Assembly: GCF_002100145.1 (NCBI RefSeq)
Contig: NZ_JXQD01000024.1
Location: forward strand, 620,583 to 684,582
Source: Vibrio sp. qd031
GTDB lineage: Bacteria > Pseudomonadota > Gammaproteobacteria > Enterobacterales > Vibrionaceae
Direction of reading: 5' to 3'
DNA length: 64,000 nucleotides
This document shows positions 57,084 through 64,000 of this stretch, one piece after another. The notes below the pieces were generated by a model that saw only the letters and a list, made by a program, of their open reading frames with translations, made no database searches and had not been told where the DNA came from. Within the stretch, counting starts at the first letter, position 1, and each line of letters opens with the position of its first letter. The position numbers were made by a program, and so were the translations under genes.

Positions 57084-58748
57084 ATGCTCGCTCACTTAAG
57101 CATCAACAACTTTGCCATTGTAAAAACGCTCCAGCTAGAGCTGGCTCAAGGAATGACCTCCATCACAGGAGAAACCGGCGCAGGTAAATCCATTGCCATC
57201 GACGCACTAGGACTTTGCCTAGGAGGACGCGCTGAAGCGGGTATGGTTCGAAATGGCGAAGAGCGAACAGAAATTACGGCGGTGTTCGATATCGACACTA
57301 ATGTTGCGGCTACCCGATGGTTGGAAGACAATCAGTTGCTCGACGGAGAAGAGTGCATACTGCGCAGAGTCATCAATAAAGATGGCCGTTCAAGAGCCTT
57401 TATTAATGGCAGCCCTGTCCCTCTATCTCAGCTTAAAGCACTGGCTGGATTTTTAATCAATATCCACGGGCAACATGCGCACCATCAACTGATGAAACCC
57501 GATCATCAGTTGCACATGCTCGATCAATACGCTGGTCACAAATCGCTTATCGCTCAAAGCAGTGCGGGTTATCAAAAATGGCGCCAAGCAGACAATCATC
57601 TTAAGCAGCTCACTAAAAACAGCGAGCAAAACCAAGCCGAAAAGCAGCTGTTAGAATACCAAGTGAAGGAGTTGGATGAGCTGGCCATTGCCGAAGGTGA
57701 ATTCCAACAACTGGAAGAAGAACACAAGCGATTAAGCAATAGCGGTGAGATTTCCCAATTGTGCCAAGGGGCGATTGAGCAGCTCTACGAATCAGACGAT
57801 GTTAATGCCACTACGTTACTTCAATCAGTGAGCACTTCGTTGCAGCAACTGGCTGAACTGGACGAGAATTTAAAGGAGCTTCCAGAGCTTATCTCAAACG
57901 CCATCATTCATGTCGAAGAAGCCAACAGCGAAATTCGTCACTACTTAGATGACTTAGACCTAGATCCTCAGCGATTACATTCTGTGGAACAGCGTTATTC
58001 CAAAATCGTGTCCCTATCGCGCAAACACTCTGTGCTTCCTGACGATCTGTTTGAGCATCATCAGCAGCTCAAGCAGAGCATCGCTCAACTCGATTGCTCA
58101 GACGAAAAGCTTGCAGAGTTGCAAGTAGAAGTCGACCAAGCCTTCCAAAGCTTTGTGGCTACTGCTGAAAAACTCTCTAAATCTCGTCGTCGCTACGCAA
58201 AAGAGCTGAATAAACTGATCAGCCAAAGCATGCACGAGCTCAGCATGGAGAAAGCCAAGTTTGAAATCAGCTTCGACAGCGCAAGCACGCATGCTTCGCC
58301 GTTAGGTATAGATAAAATCGACTTCTTGGTATCAACAAACCTTGGCCAAGACTTACAGCCTCTTGGCAAAGTGGCATCAGGGGGTGAGCTTTCTCGGATC
58401 TCGCTTGCTATTCAAGTGATCACCGCGCAGAAAGTTGATACCCCAAGCCTGATTTTTGATGAAGTTGATGTGGGTATTAGTGGGCCAACGGCCGCCGTCG
58501 TTGGTCAGTTGCTGCGTAAGTTAGGAGAGTCGACACAAGTACTGTGTGTGACCCACCTACCTCAGGTTGCCGCGGCTGGGCACCAACAACTGTTTGTTGA
58601 AAAGCGCACAGTAAAAGGCGCTACCCTAACCAATATGCGCAGCTTAAACAGCGACCAACGCGTTGAAGAGCTTGCCAGATTGTTGGGCGGCAGCCAAATT
58701 ACCGACATGACTCTGGCAAACGCCAAAGAATTACTCATTGCTGCATAG
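57084..58748 (+). CDS. recN: DNA repair protein RecN
   Basis: 554 residues (E. coli 553), an SMC-like ATPase. Walker [21 protein letters not shown] is near residue 30, long coiled coils occupy the middle, and the C-terminal part has the signature [15 protein letters not shown] and Walker [14 protein letters not shown]. It helps hold broken DNA ends and sister chromatids in double-strand break repair. SOS-controlled by the two LexA boxes. Confidence 0.98.
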   Translation: MLAHLSINNFAIVKTLQLELAQGMTSITGETGAGKSIAIDALGLCLGGRAEAGMVRNGEERTEITAVFDIDTNVAATRWLEDNQLLDGEECILRRVINKDGRSRAFINGSPVPLSQLKALAGFLINIHGQHAHHQLMKPDHQLHMLDQYAGHKSLIAQSSAGYQKWRQADNHLKQLTKNSEQNQAEKQLLEYQVKELDELAIAEGEFQQLEEEHKRLSNSGEISQLCQGAIEQLYESDDVNATTLLQSVSTSLQQLAELDENLKELPELISNAIIHVEEANSEIRHYLDDLDLDPQRLHSVEQRYSKIVSLSRKHSVLPDDLFEHHQQLKQSIAQLDCSDEKLAELQVEVDQAFQSFVATAEKLSKSRRRYAKELNKLISQSMHELSMEKAKFEISFDSASTHASPLGIDKIDFLVSTNLGQDLQPLGKVASGGELSRISLAIQVITAQKVDTPSLIFDEVDVGISGPTAAVVGQLLRKLGESTQVLCVTHLPQVAAAGHQQLFVEKRTVKGATLTNMRSLNSDQRVEELARLLGGSQITDMTLANAKELLIAA

Positions 58749-58888
58749 AAGCTCGCGTGTGTGCGTTGCAAGATTGAACTTGTTACTTCTTTTACAGTCA
58801 AAACCTCTACAAAAGGAGAAACAAGTTTTTACTTCCATGCAAGGCTTGTTTATTATCGAGCCAGAATTACAGGAAGTCGCGTAAACAC

Positions 58889-59269
58889 ATGCAATTACAG
58901 TTTAAAAGCGTTAAACGATGGTTGATCGTCGCTCCATTAGCAGTTGGGCTTTTGTCTGGCTGTTCACTACTGGAAAAGTTGGTCTACCGAATCGATATTA
59001 ATCAGGGCAACTTTGTCGAACAGTCGGCAGTCGATCGCCTGAGAGTTGGAATGACCAAAGAGCAGGTTCGCTATCTGCTAGGCTCACCAATGCTGATAGA
59101 AAATGGCAAGCCCGACACATGGTATTACATCTATCATCATACCAAAGGGCACAATGACTCCATTCAAGAAAACTTGATCGTGCATTTTGAAGATCAAGGA
59201 TTGGCTAGATTAGAAGGCGACTTCACCCCAAGTAGCCAATTTGATCAAGGGCTCAGCGTTATCAATTGA
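58889..59269 (+). CDS. bamE: Outer membrane assembly lipoprotein BamE
   Basis: 126 residues (E. coli 113). Lipoprotein signal with lipobox LSGC (Cys25); then [39 protein letters not shown] and [13 protein letters not shown], all BamE hallmarks. It is a subunit of the BAM complex that folds outer membrane beta-barrels. It sits between recN and convergent rnfH-ratA, as in E. coli. Confidence 0.96.
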   Translation: MQLQFKSVKRWLIVAPLAVGLLSGCSLLEKLVYRIDINQGNFVEQSAVDRLRVGMTKEQVRYLLGSPMLIENGKPDTWYYIYHHTKGHNDSIQENLIVHFEDQGLARLEGDFTPSSQFDQGLSVIN

Positions 59270-59288
59270 TCGCGCATATAAAACTATA

Positions 59289-59315
59289 AAGTCGGTGCCT
59301 AGCACCGACTTTTTT
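59289..59315 (+). terminator. Rho-independent terminator of bamE (overlaps rnfH end)
   Basis: GTCGGTGC (59291-59298) and GCACCGAC (59302-59309) over CTA, then six T. It just reaches the stop codon of the convergent rnfH. Confidence 0.88.
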
Positions 59316-59622
59316 ACTTTTCGCTGGCCTGTTTTGCTTGCTCAGCGCGCTTTCGTCGTATTTCTTTAGGATCGGCAAGCAGTGGCCGGTATATTTCTAT
59401 ACGGTCTTTGTCTCGCACGGTCGCATTCAACTTAACATTGCGACTGAATACCCCAACCTTGTTAATCTTAAGATCTATCTCAGGATAACTGCTAAGTACC
59501 CCTGATTGATTAATGATCTCTTCAACTGTTGAAGCGTTATTTACCACTAAACTGAAAATCTTTTGCTCGGTAGGCAGTGCATAAACCACTTCTACGTGGA
59601 TCATATCGGATTCTATACTCAT
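59314..59622 (-). CDS. rnfH: RnfH-family ubiquitin-like protein
   Basis: 102 residues of the RnfH/YfjF (UPF0125) family: IHVEVVYALPTEQKIFSLVV, NKVGVFSRNVKLNATVRDKD, RIEIYRPLLADPKEIRRKRA. A beta-grasp fold is known; the role is not established, although some relatives sit in rnf operons. It overlaps ratA by four bases, the usual two-gene unit. Confidence 0.93.
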   Translation of the reverse strand: MSIESDMIHVEVVYALPTEQKIFSLVVNNASTVEEIINQSGVLSSYPEIDLKINKVGVFSRNVKLNATVRDKDRIEIYRPLLADPKEIRRKRAEQAKQASEK

Positions 59623-60050
59623 GCATACACCTGCTTGGCTCGCTGAGTAAACGCACTTACCATGTTATTCACCAATTCGTTGAAAACGCGCCCAAACGCC
59701 ATTTCAACCATTTTACTCGAGAACTCAAAGTCCAGCTTTAGCTCGACCTTGCAAGCAGCATCATCAAGGGGGGTAAAATGCCAGCCACCTCTTAGCAACT
59801 TAAAGGGACCGTCCACCAACTCCATAATGATCGCACTGCCCTGCTGCAGCTGATTGTGCGTGGTAAAGGTTTTCTTAATCCCTGCCTTAGACACTTCCAC
59901 TGACGCTTTCATGCTGTTATCGGCGCTCTCATGGACCGTTGTTGCAGCGCAACCTGGCAAAAACTCAGGGTATCGCTCTACATCATTGACCAAATTAAAC
60001 ATCTGCTCAGCACTGAACGACACCAGCGCAGAACGATTAACTTGTGGCAT
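59619..60050 (-). CDS. ratA: RatA (Coq10/START-domain protein; ribosome association toxin in E. coli)
   Basis: 143 residues. PQVNRSALVSFSAEQMFNLV, NDVERYPEFLPGC and FKLLRGGWHFTPLDD identify the Coq10-like START domain. E. coli RatA was reported to block 70S formation, while homologues (Coq10) bind ubiquinone, so the true role is debated. The ATG at 60050 has AGGAG upstream; a TTG six codons earlier is less likely. Divergent from smpB. Confidence 0.93.
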   Translation of the reverse strand: MPQVNRSALVSFSAEQMFNLVNDVERYPEFLPGCAATTVHESADNSMKASVEVSKAGIKKTFTTHNQLQQGSAIIMELVDGPFKLLRGGWHFTPLDDAACKVELKLDFEFSSKMVEMAFGRVFNELVNNMVSAFTQRAKQVYA

Positions 60051-60134
60051 AACGTCTCCTAACTTCAATTACGGTGATCACGGCGGGTGAAAAAGATTTC
60101 CTAATATCTCACCATTTCGTATAATGCCGCCATT

Positions 60135-60620
60135 ATGGCAAAGAAAAAATCAAAAACCAAAGCTGGCAGCAATACTATTGCGGTAAATAAGAAAGCCCGC
60201 CACGAATATTTCATCGACGACGAGTTTGAAGCAGGTCTGGAACTCCAAGGCTGGGAAGTAAAAGCCCTACGCCAAGGAAAAGCCAACATCGCCGAGAGCT
60301 ACGTCTATCTGCGCGACGGTGAAGCCTTCGTCAGTGGTATGAGTATAATCCCTCTTAACCAAGCTTCAACGCACGTTGTGGCAGAGCCTACACGTGTCCG
60401 TAAACTGCTTTTGTCTCGCCGTGAGCTCGATAACCTATTTGGACGAGTAAACCGCGAAGGCATGACGCTTACTGCGCTATCTCTCTATTGGTCACGCTCG
60501 TGGGTCAAAATTAAAATTGGCGTAGCCAAAGGTAAAAAGTTGCACGACAAGCGCACCGACATGAAAGAAAAAGATTGGGCTCGTGACAAAGCACGCGTCA
60601 TGAAGAGCAATCTGCGTTAA
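60135..60620 (+). CDS. smpB: SsrA-binding protein SmpB
   Basis: 161 residues (E. coli 160). [40 protein letters not shown] and the basic C-terminal tail [20 protein letters not shown] are conserved. It delivers tmRNA to stalled ribosomes; the tail enters the empty mRNA channel. Its partner ssrA lies 66 bp downstream. Confidence 0.98.
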   Translation: MAKKKSKTKAGSNTIAVNKKARHEYFIDDEFEAGLELQGWEVKALRQGKANIAESYVYLRDGEAFVSGMSIIPLNQASTHVVAEPTRVRKLLLSRRELDNLFGRVNREGMTLTALSLYWSRSWVKIKIGVAKGKKLHDKRTDMKEKDWARDKARVMKSNLR

Positions 60621-60686
60621 ACTTAAGCAACCAACAGCCTAGCGCTAGACAGCACACTGTTTTCTGGTACTATGCAATCAACACTT

Positions 60687-61053
60687 GGGGCTGATCTAGG
60701 ATTCGACGGGAATTCTGACGTCTGAGGTGCATGCCGTGGGGCGGTTGGCCACGTAAAAAGCCGCAAAAAAATAGTCGCAAACGACGAAAACTACGCACTA
60801 GCAGCTTAATAACCTGCTGAGAGCTCTCTTGCCCTAGCTTCCGCTTTTAAGACGGGGAATAACAAGAGATCAAACCCAAAAGAGCTAGCCCGGATTCTCC
60901 CGCCTGAGAGATGAACGGCGAATTATAATTCAGGATAGTCATTTACTAGCGTGTCGGTTCGCAGGTACTTGGTGAATTTAAAGATCGACTAAGCATGTAG
61001 TACCAATGATTAATGGTTTTCGGACGCGGGTTCAACTCCCGCCAGCTCCACCA
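60687..61053 (+). ncRNA. ssrA: Transfer-messenger RNA (tmRNA, SsrA)
   Basis: Starts GGGGCTGATCTAGGATTCGA and ends GGTTCAACTCCCGCCAGCTC followed by CACCA, forming the alanine acceptor. The internal frame GCA-AAC-GAC-GAA-AAC-TAC-GCA-CTA-GCA-GCT (60777-60806) then TAA encodes the tag ANDENYALAA. It rescues stalled ribosomes and marks proteins for ClpXP. The 3' end is the insertion point for the mobile region that follows. Confidence 0.98.
61029..61053 (+). other. Probable integration (att) site at the ssrA 3' end
   Basis: The 3' T-arm and acceptor end of ssrA is a classic target of P4-type tyrosine integrases. An integrase gene follows 166 bp downstream. The matching second copy would lie outside the window. 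Confidence 0.6.
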
Positions 61054-61064
61054 ATTCTACATTT

Positions 61065-61088
61065 AAAGACGTCCTAGGGCGTCTTTTT
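61065..61088 (+). terminator. Terminator of ssrA
   Basis: GACGTCC (61068-61074) and GGGCGTC (61077-61083) pair with one G-T wobble, followed by seven T. Confidence 0.8.
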
Positions 61089-61218
61089 TTGTACCCGCAA
61101 TACATTAAAAACAATAAGTTAGAGTCTTTTGGTGTTTTTTAACATCCTATAACTTCTTTGCATTATGAGTACACACGTGGGTACACTATCTAAAGTTCGT
61201 TAATTTGGTGTACCCATT

Positions 61219-62459
61219 ATGGCAAAACTACAACAAGACTGACCGACAAGGAAATCAAAGCCGCCAAGCCGCAAGAGAAGGAATACAATCTTTTTGATGG
61301 TGATGGCCTTCGCTTGAGAGTGAAGCCTAACGGCTCCAAGCATTGGATTCTAAACTACTACCGCCCCAATAGCCGAAAGCGTGCTAATTTGAGCTTGGGT
61401 AAATATCCAGACCTTCCCTTAGCAAAAGCTCGCAAAGCGACAATGGAAGCCAAAGAACTTTTGGCAGAAGGCATCGACCCGCAGGAAAAGCGTAAGCAGG
61501 AACAGCAAGAGCACAAGGCAATCCACCAGCACACTTTCTTTAATGTCGCTAACGAATGGTTTGAGATTAAAAAAGGGGATGTGACCGCAGACTACGCCGT
61601 TGATATCTGGCGCTCTCTAGAGCTGCACATCTTCGCTCGCTTAGGAGAAATACCAGTACGAGAAATCACAGCACCTCAAGTGATTGAGCTGCTTAAACCT
61701 ATCGAAGAAAAAGGCAGCTTGGAAACCGTAAAGCGACTCGCTCAACGCCTTAACGAGATCATGAACTTTGCCACCAACTCTGGCCTCATCCATGCCAACC
61801 CACTTACTGGCATTAAAGCCGCCTTCAAAAAGCCTAAGAAAGAGAACATGGCTGCCCTAAAGCCTGCTGAGCTACCTGAACTTATGGGGGCAATAGCCAA
61901 TGCCAGCATCAAACGTACAACACGCTGCCTGATTGAATGGCAGCTTCATACCATGACACGGCCAAGTGAAGCATCTGGTGCTAAGTGGGAAGAGATTGAT
62001 TGGGATGAGAAGGTTTGGACCATTCCTGCAGAGCGGATGAAAAAGCGCAGAGAACATCGTATTCCTTTAACGGAGCAAATGCTTGAGTTACTTGAAGTGA
62101 TAAAGCCGATCAGTGGGCACAGAGAGTTTATATTCCCTTCAGACCGAGACCCTAAAAAACCATGTAATAGCCAAACAGCCAATATGGCTCTTAAACGCAT
62201 GGGGTTTGCAGGAAGGCTGGTTAGTCATGGTTTGCGTTCTCTTGCGAGCACGACTCTCAATGAGCAGGGATTTGAGCCTGACTTAATTGAAGCAGCACTC
62301 GCTCACGTTGATGATAACCAAGTCCGTAGTGCTTACAACCGAACTGACTATCTAGAGCGCCGCCGCCCTATGATGTACTGGTGGAGTGGTCATATTGACG
62401 AAGCAAGCAAGGGAAAACTGTCGATAACGGGAACGCTTGGCCTAAAGTCTGCAATTTAG
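61219..62459 (+). pseudogene. P4-type tyrosine integrase with an apparent one-base deletion near its start
   Basis: The intact open frame 61314-62459 (381 codons from a TTG) encodes the catalytic domain: Arg in MTRPSEASGAKW, VSHGLRSLASTTLNEQG (His-x-x-Arg), ALAHVDDNQVRSAYNRTDY (His and Tyr). The missing N-terminus, TDKEIKAAKP-QEKEYNLFDG-DGLRLRV, is encoded in the same frame just upstream, but the only ATG (61219) is out of frame: ATG-GCA-AAA-CTA runs into TGA after 7 codons, while one extra base after ATG-GC would give the usual M-A-K-T-T-T-R-L-T-D-K. So either the gene is frameshifted or it starts late without its arm-binding domain. Confidence 0.75.
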
Positions 62460-62464
62460 ATACA

Positions 62465-62486
62465 AGCCACCTCAATGCAGGTGGCT
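62465..62486 (+). terminator. Hairpin after the integrase gene
   Basis: AGCCACCT (62465-62472) and AGGTGGCT (62479-62486) form a perfect stem 6 bases after the stop; no T tract follows, so its function as a terminator is uncertain. Confidence 0.5.
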
Positions 62487-62600
62487 ACTCTATCCACCAG
62501 CAAGCTTTTGGACAAAACCTTGTCAGTTACATTACTAAATTAGAATGTAACTGATTAGATGAAGTATGGGAAAGTAACGCTAACTTAACCGTACGGGAAC

Positions 62601-62640
62601 AGTTGGCTAAAATTTGGAATGGAGCGAAACTTAGCCAACT
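62601..62640 (+). repeat. Inverted repeat with long loop in the mobile region
   Basis: AGTTGGCTAA (62601-62610) and TTAGCCAACT (62631-62640) are perfect 10-bp complements separated by 20 bases, followed by ATTTTT. It could be a terminator for plus-strand transcription or part of a small element end. Confidence 0.5.
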
Positions 62641-62676
62641 ATTTTTCATCCTTTTGAGCAACTTGCTATGTGTTAT

Positions 62677-63456
62677 CTAGGGACAAATAGCGCTCCAACG
62701 TTGGGCGCTTTCCAAGACACCAGTTGCACGAACACAATCTGTAAACTCGTTACTACACAATCTTGCCCAAGGTTCAACGGTATCGGAATGATGAAAGAGT
62801 GAGCATGTGTAATTTAGTTGACCACCTTGCAAGCTTGAATTTGCAAAAGAAGCAATGCATTCTGAGTCCGCTTGACAAAGATTAAAACAACTTTTCCCAA
62901 TGCCACCTAGCTCATCCTCTAAAGGTATAGTTGTGGTGTTAGCAATGAAACCACCCTCTAAGATCCAGTAGTATTCGCCATATCTTGGCTCAACACTCAA
63001 CAGGCCATTATTCGGCTCCAAGTTGCAACTAACCGCATTTTGTCCATCTCCAACGTCAAGCGTAGCTATAATTTCTGTTAGTGTACCAATTGGGTTAGTA
63101 TGGCTAGCTGAAGGACAACCAGTGGGGTATTCACCTAAATTCGCAAGAGCTTCGCAAATATGCTGGTGATTGAAATCAGCATCGGGATTTTGAGTCACCT
63201 GTGTTTGAAAAGTGCAATCTTTAACATCCCAGACACCATCAGCATTAATGTCTTCTTCTGGATCATTGATTCTGTTGGAATTAGAATCCCAACAATTAAT
63301 TCCATCAACACCAGCAGTTCCAGACTTACCATCATCTCCCTCAAGCGGACAACCAGTAAGCAGTATGGGAGTTAGTAAAAAAAACAATGCTTGTTTAAAA
63401 ATTCTATTATTGAGTATTGAGTATTGAGTATTGAGTATTGAGTATTGAGTATTCAT
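62677..63456 (-). CDS. Surface lipoprotein with Ca-binding-like and PAN-like regions; putatively phase-variable
   Basis: 259 residues. GGAG lies 8 bases before the ATG at 63456. The first 16 residues are repeats of NTQYSIL encoded by a 7-bp DNA repeat; then comes a lipoprotein signal (FKQALFFLLTPILLTGC, Cys36). The mature part starts collagen-like (GDDGKSGTAGVDGINCWDSN), has Asp/Asn-rich loops resembling thrombospondin-3/EF-hand repeats (SNRINDPEEDINADGVWDVK), and ends with a cysteine-rich PAN/apple-like domain (CFNLCQADSECIASF, YTCSLFHHSD). Probably outer-membrane anchored and surface exposed. Carried on the ssrA-linked mobile region. Specific role unknown. Confidence 0.8.
   Translation of the reverse strand: MNTQYSILNTQYSILNNRIFKQALFFLLTPILLTGCPLEGDDGKSGTAGVDGINCWDSNSNRINDPEEDINADGVWDVKDCTFQTQVTQNPDADFNHQHICEALANLGEYPTGCPSASHTNPIGTLTEIIATLDVGDGQNAVSCNLEPNNGLLSVEPRYGEYYWILEGGFIANTTTIPLEDELGGIGKSCFNLCQADSECIASFANSSLQGGQLNYTCSLFHHSDTVEPWARLCSNEFTDCVRATGVLESAQRWSAICP
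63409..63450 (-). repeat. Six tandem copies of a 7-bp repeat inside the lipoprotein reading frame
   Basis: ATTGAGT (ACTCAAT on the coding strand) is repeated six times without error, beginning right after the second codon. Six copies are 42 bases, which keeps the frame; loss or gain of one copy would shift it. Confidence 0.95.
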
Positions 63457-63501
63457 AAGCTTATCTCCAATCCGTAAGATTAAAACTATCCATCACTGTA
63501 C

Positions 63502-63714
63502 TTATAAGCCATACCCTCTTTCACTATCAATGAAATAACTCATGAATTGATAGGTAAGTATAATTTCTATGTTATTTATAGCGTACCTGTAGTGGATTAG
63601 GGGTATGAAGCCCAATGAACGTTCAATTGCTAACTTCTTCGCCACCCGTATTACTGTACGATCCGAAACATTGGTGAGTTTGGCGGTATCACTTTCTGAT
63701 TTAGTTCCATCGAA
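63502..63714 (-). pseudogene. Fragment of a helix-turn-helix coding sequence
   Basis: An open frame without a start codon, bounded by a stop at 63715-63717, reads FDGTKSESDTAKLTNVSDRT then VIRVAKKLAIERSLGF, which resembles a helix-turn-helix of a regulator or replication protein, and then degenerates. No family can be named. The region between the lipoprotein gene and this fragment (63457-63501) shows nothing else. Confidence 0.35.
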
Positions 63715-63765
63715 TTACGCAACAAAGCCCAAATGTGAGTTCAGCATACGTTGGCAAGTAGCTAT

Positions 63766-63894
63766 TTAGTTGCGATTTTTCCACTCAGACTTAAGCACGC
63801 CATACTTTACAGAATCGTAGTATTTCCCTTGATAATATCGAACCTTGCGTAACACAGCTTCTTGTTTAAAACCAATTTTAGAGGCGAGTGCCAT
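63766..63894 (-). pseudogene. GNAT-family N-acetyltransferase, C-terminal remnant
   Basis: The minus strand encodes MALASKIGFKQEAVLRKV then RYYQGKYYDSVKYGVLKSEW and KNRN before TAA (63766-63768). This is the C-terminal end of RimJ/RimL-type acetyltransferases (A...LGF..EG..R...Y..G.Y.D....L). Only about 43 codons remain; the upstream part is replaced by the end of an IS3-family element at 63895. Confidence 0.7.
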
Positions 63895-64000
63895 TGACCT
63901 ATCCCCATGAATTAGAACCATGACATTGATGAGATTTCTAATACACTAGAAATAATGGAGATCTCAAAATGAAAAAACGGTACACAGAAGAACAAATCAT
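63895..64000 (+). mobile_element. IS3-family insertion sequence, left end (partial)
   Basis: The acetyltransferase reading frame stops being recognisable at TGACCTATCCCCATGAATTA, which begins with TG like IS3-family ends and is followed after about 75 bp by an orfA start. The other end is outside the window; the exact boundary is inferred. Confidence 0.65.
63969..64000 (+). CDS. IS3-family transposase OrfA, N-terminus (partial)
   Basis: ATG at 63969, GGAG eight bases upstream, encoding MKKRYTEEQI before the window ends. KRYTEEQII is the usual beginning of IS3-family OrfA helix-turn-helix proteins. Confidence 0.7.
   Translation, partial: MKKRYTEEQI

Noticed and set aside
62686..62710. Palindrome CCAACGTTGG with GTTGGGC next to it, resembling an integron attC core
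   Set aside because: The two core-like sevenmers are directly adjacent with no intervening stem, and the bases belong to the last codons of the lipoprotein gene; there is no integron integrase or cassette pattern.

Overview
The window is chromosomal DNA of a marine gammaproteobacterium, almost certainly a Vibrio or a close relative. The evidence is the sodium-driven flagellar stator pair pomA/pomB, the sigma-S helper crl, Vibrio-type DUF3316-, DUF3332- and DUF3545-like genes, a tmRNA with the tag ANDENYALAA, and the typical neighbourhoods rlmM-gcvA-gcvB, xseB-ispA-dxs, thiL-nusB-ribH, proBA, xerD-dsbC-recJ-prfB-lysS and bamE-rnfH-ratA-smpB-ssrA. Most of the window is dense core genome.

Layout. 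1-5.0 kb: 5' end of rlmM, gcvA, the divergent GcvB small RNA, thiI and pomAB. 5.1-8.2 kb: xseB-ispA-dxs (isoprenoid supply) on the plus strand. 8.3-13.2 kb: pgpA, thiL, nusB and riboflavin genes ribH, ribE, ribD, then nrdR, all minus. 13.3-22.3 kb: proBA, crl, frsA, gpt, a purine permease under a PurR box, an unannotated small-RNA-like transcription unit, pepD and a DUF3332 lipoprotein. 22.4-31 kb: purL (PurR box), mltF, a 44-residue very basic protein, tadA and an AbgT transporter. 31-38.2 kb: ispH, fkpB, secF, secD, yajC, tgt, queA; then a CBS-domain gene.

38.9-43.2 kb is the most unusual core region: seven tandem genes for small secreted DUF3316-like proteins, each mostly a separate transcription unit. 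Three of them carry the same promoter architecture: two GTAAA-N5-GTAAA-type CpxR boxes exactly 31 bp apart plus a CRP-like site. This looks like a locally expanded envelope-stress family.

43.3-61.1 kb returns to housekeeping genes: lysS, prfB (programmed frameshift), recJ, dsbC (here with a lipobox), xerD, fldB, trmN6, srmB, yaaA, an AGCS transporter, a DUF3545 gene, grpE (heat-shock promoter), nadK, recN (two LexA boxes), bamE, rnfH, ratA, smpB, ssrA.

61.2 kb to the end is a mobile region integrated at the 3' end of ssrA. It holds a P4-type tyrosine integrase whose 5' end carries an apparent one-base deletion, a surface lipoprotein whose first codons are six copies of a 7-bp repeat (a likely translational phase switch), remnants of a helix-turn-helix gene and an acetyltransferase gene, and the left end of an IS3-family insertion sequence that breaks the acetyltransferase gene and runs out of the window.
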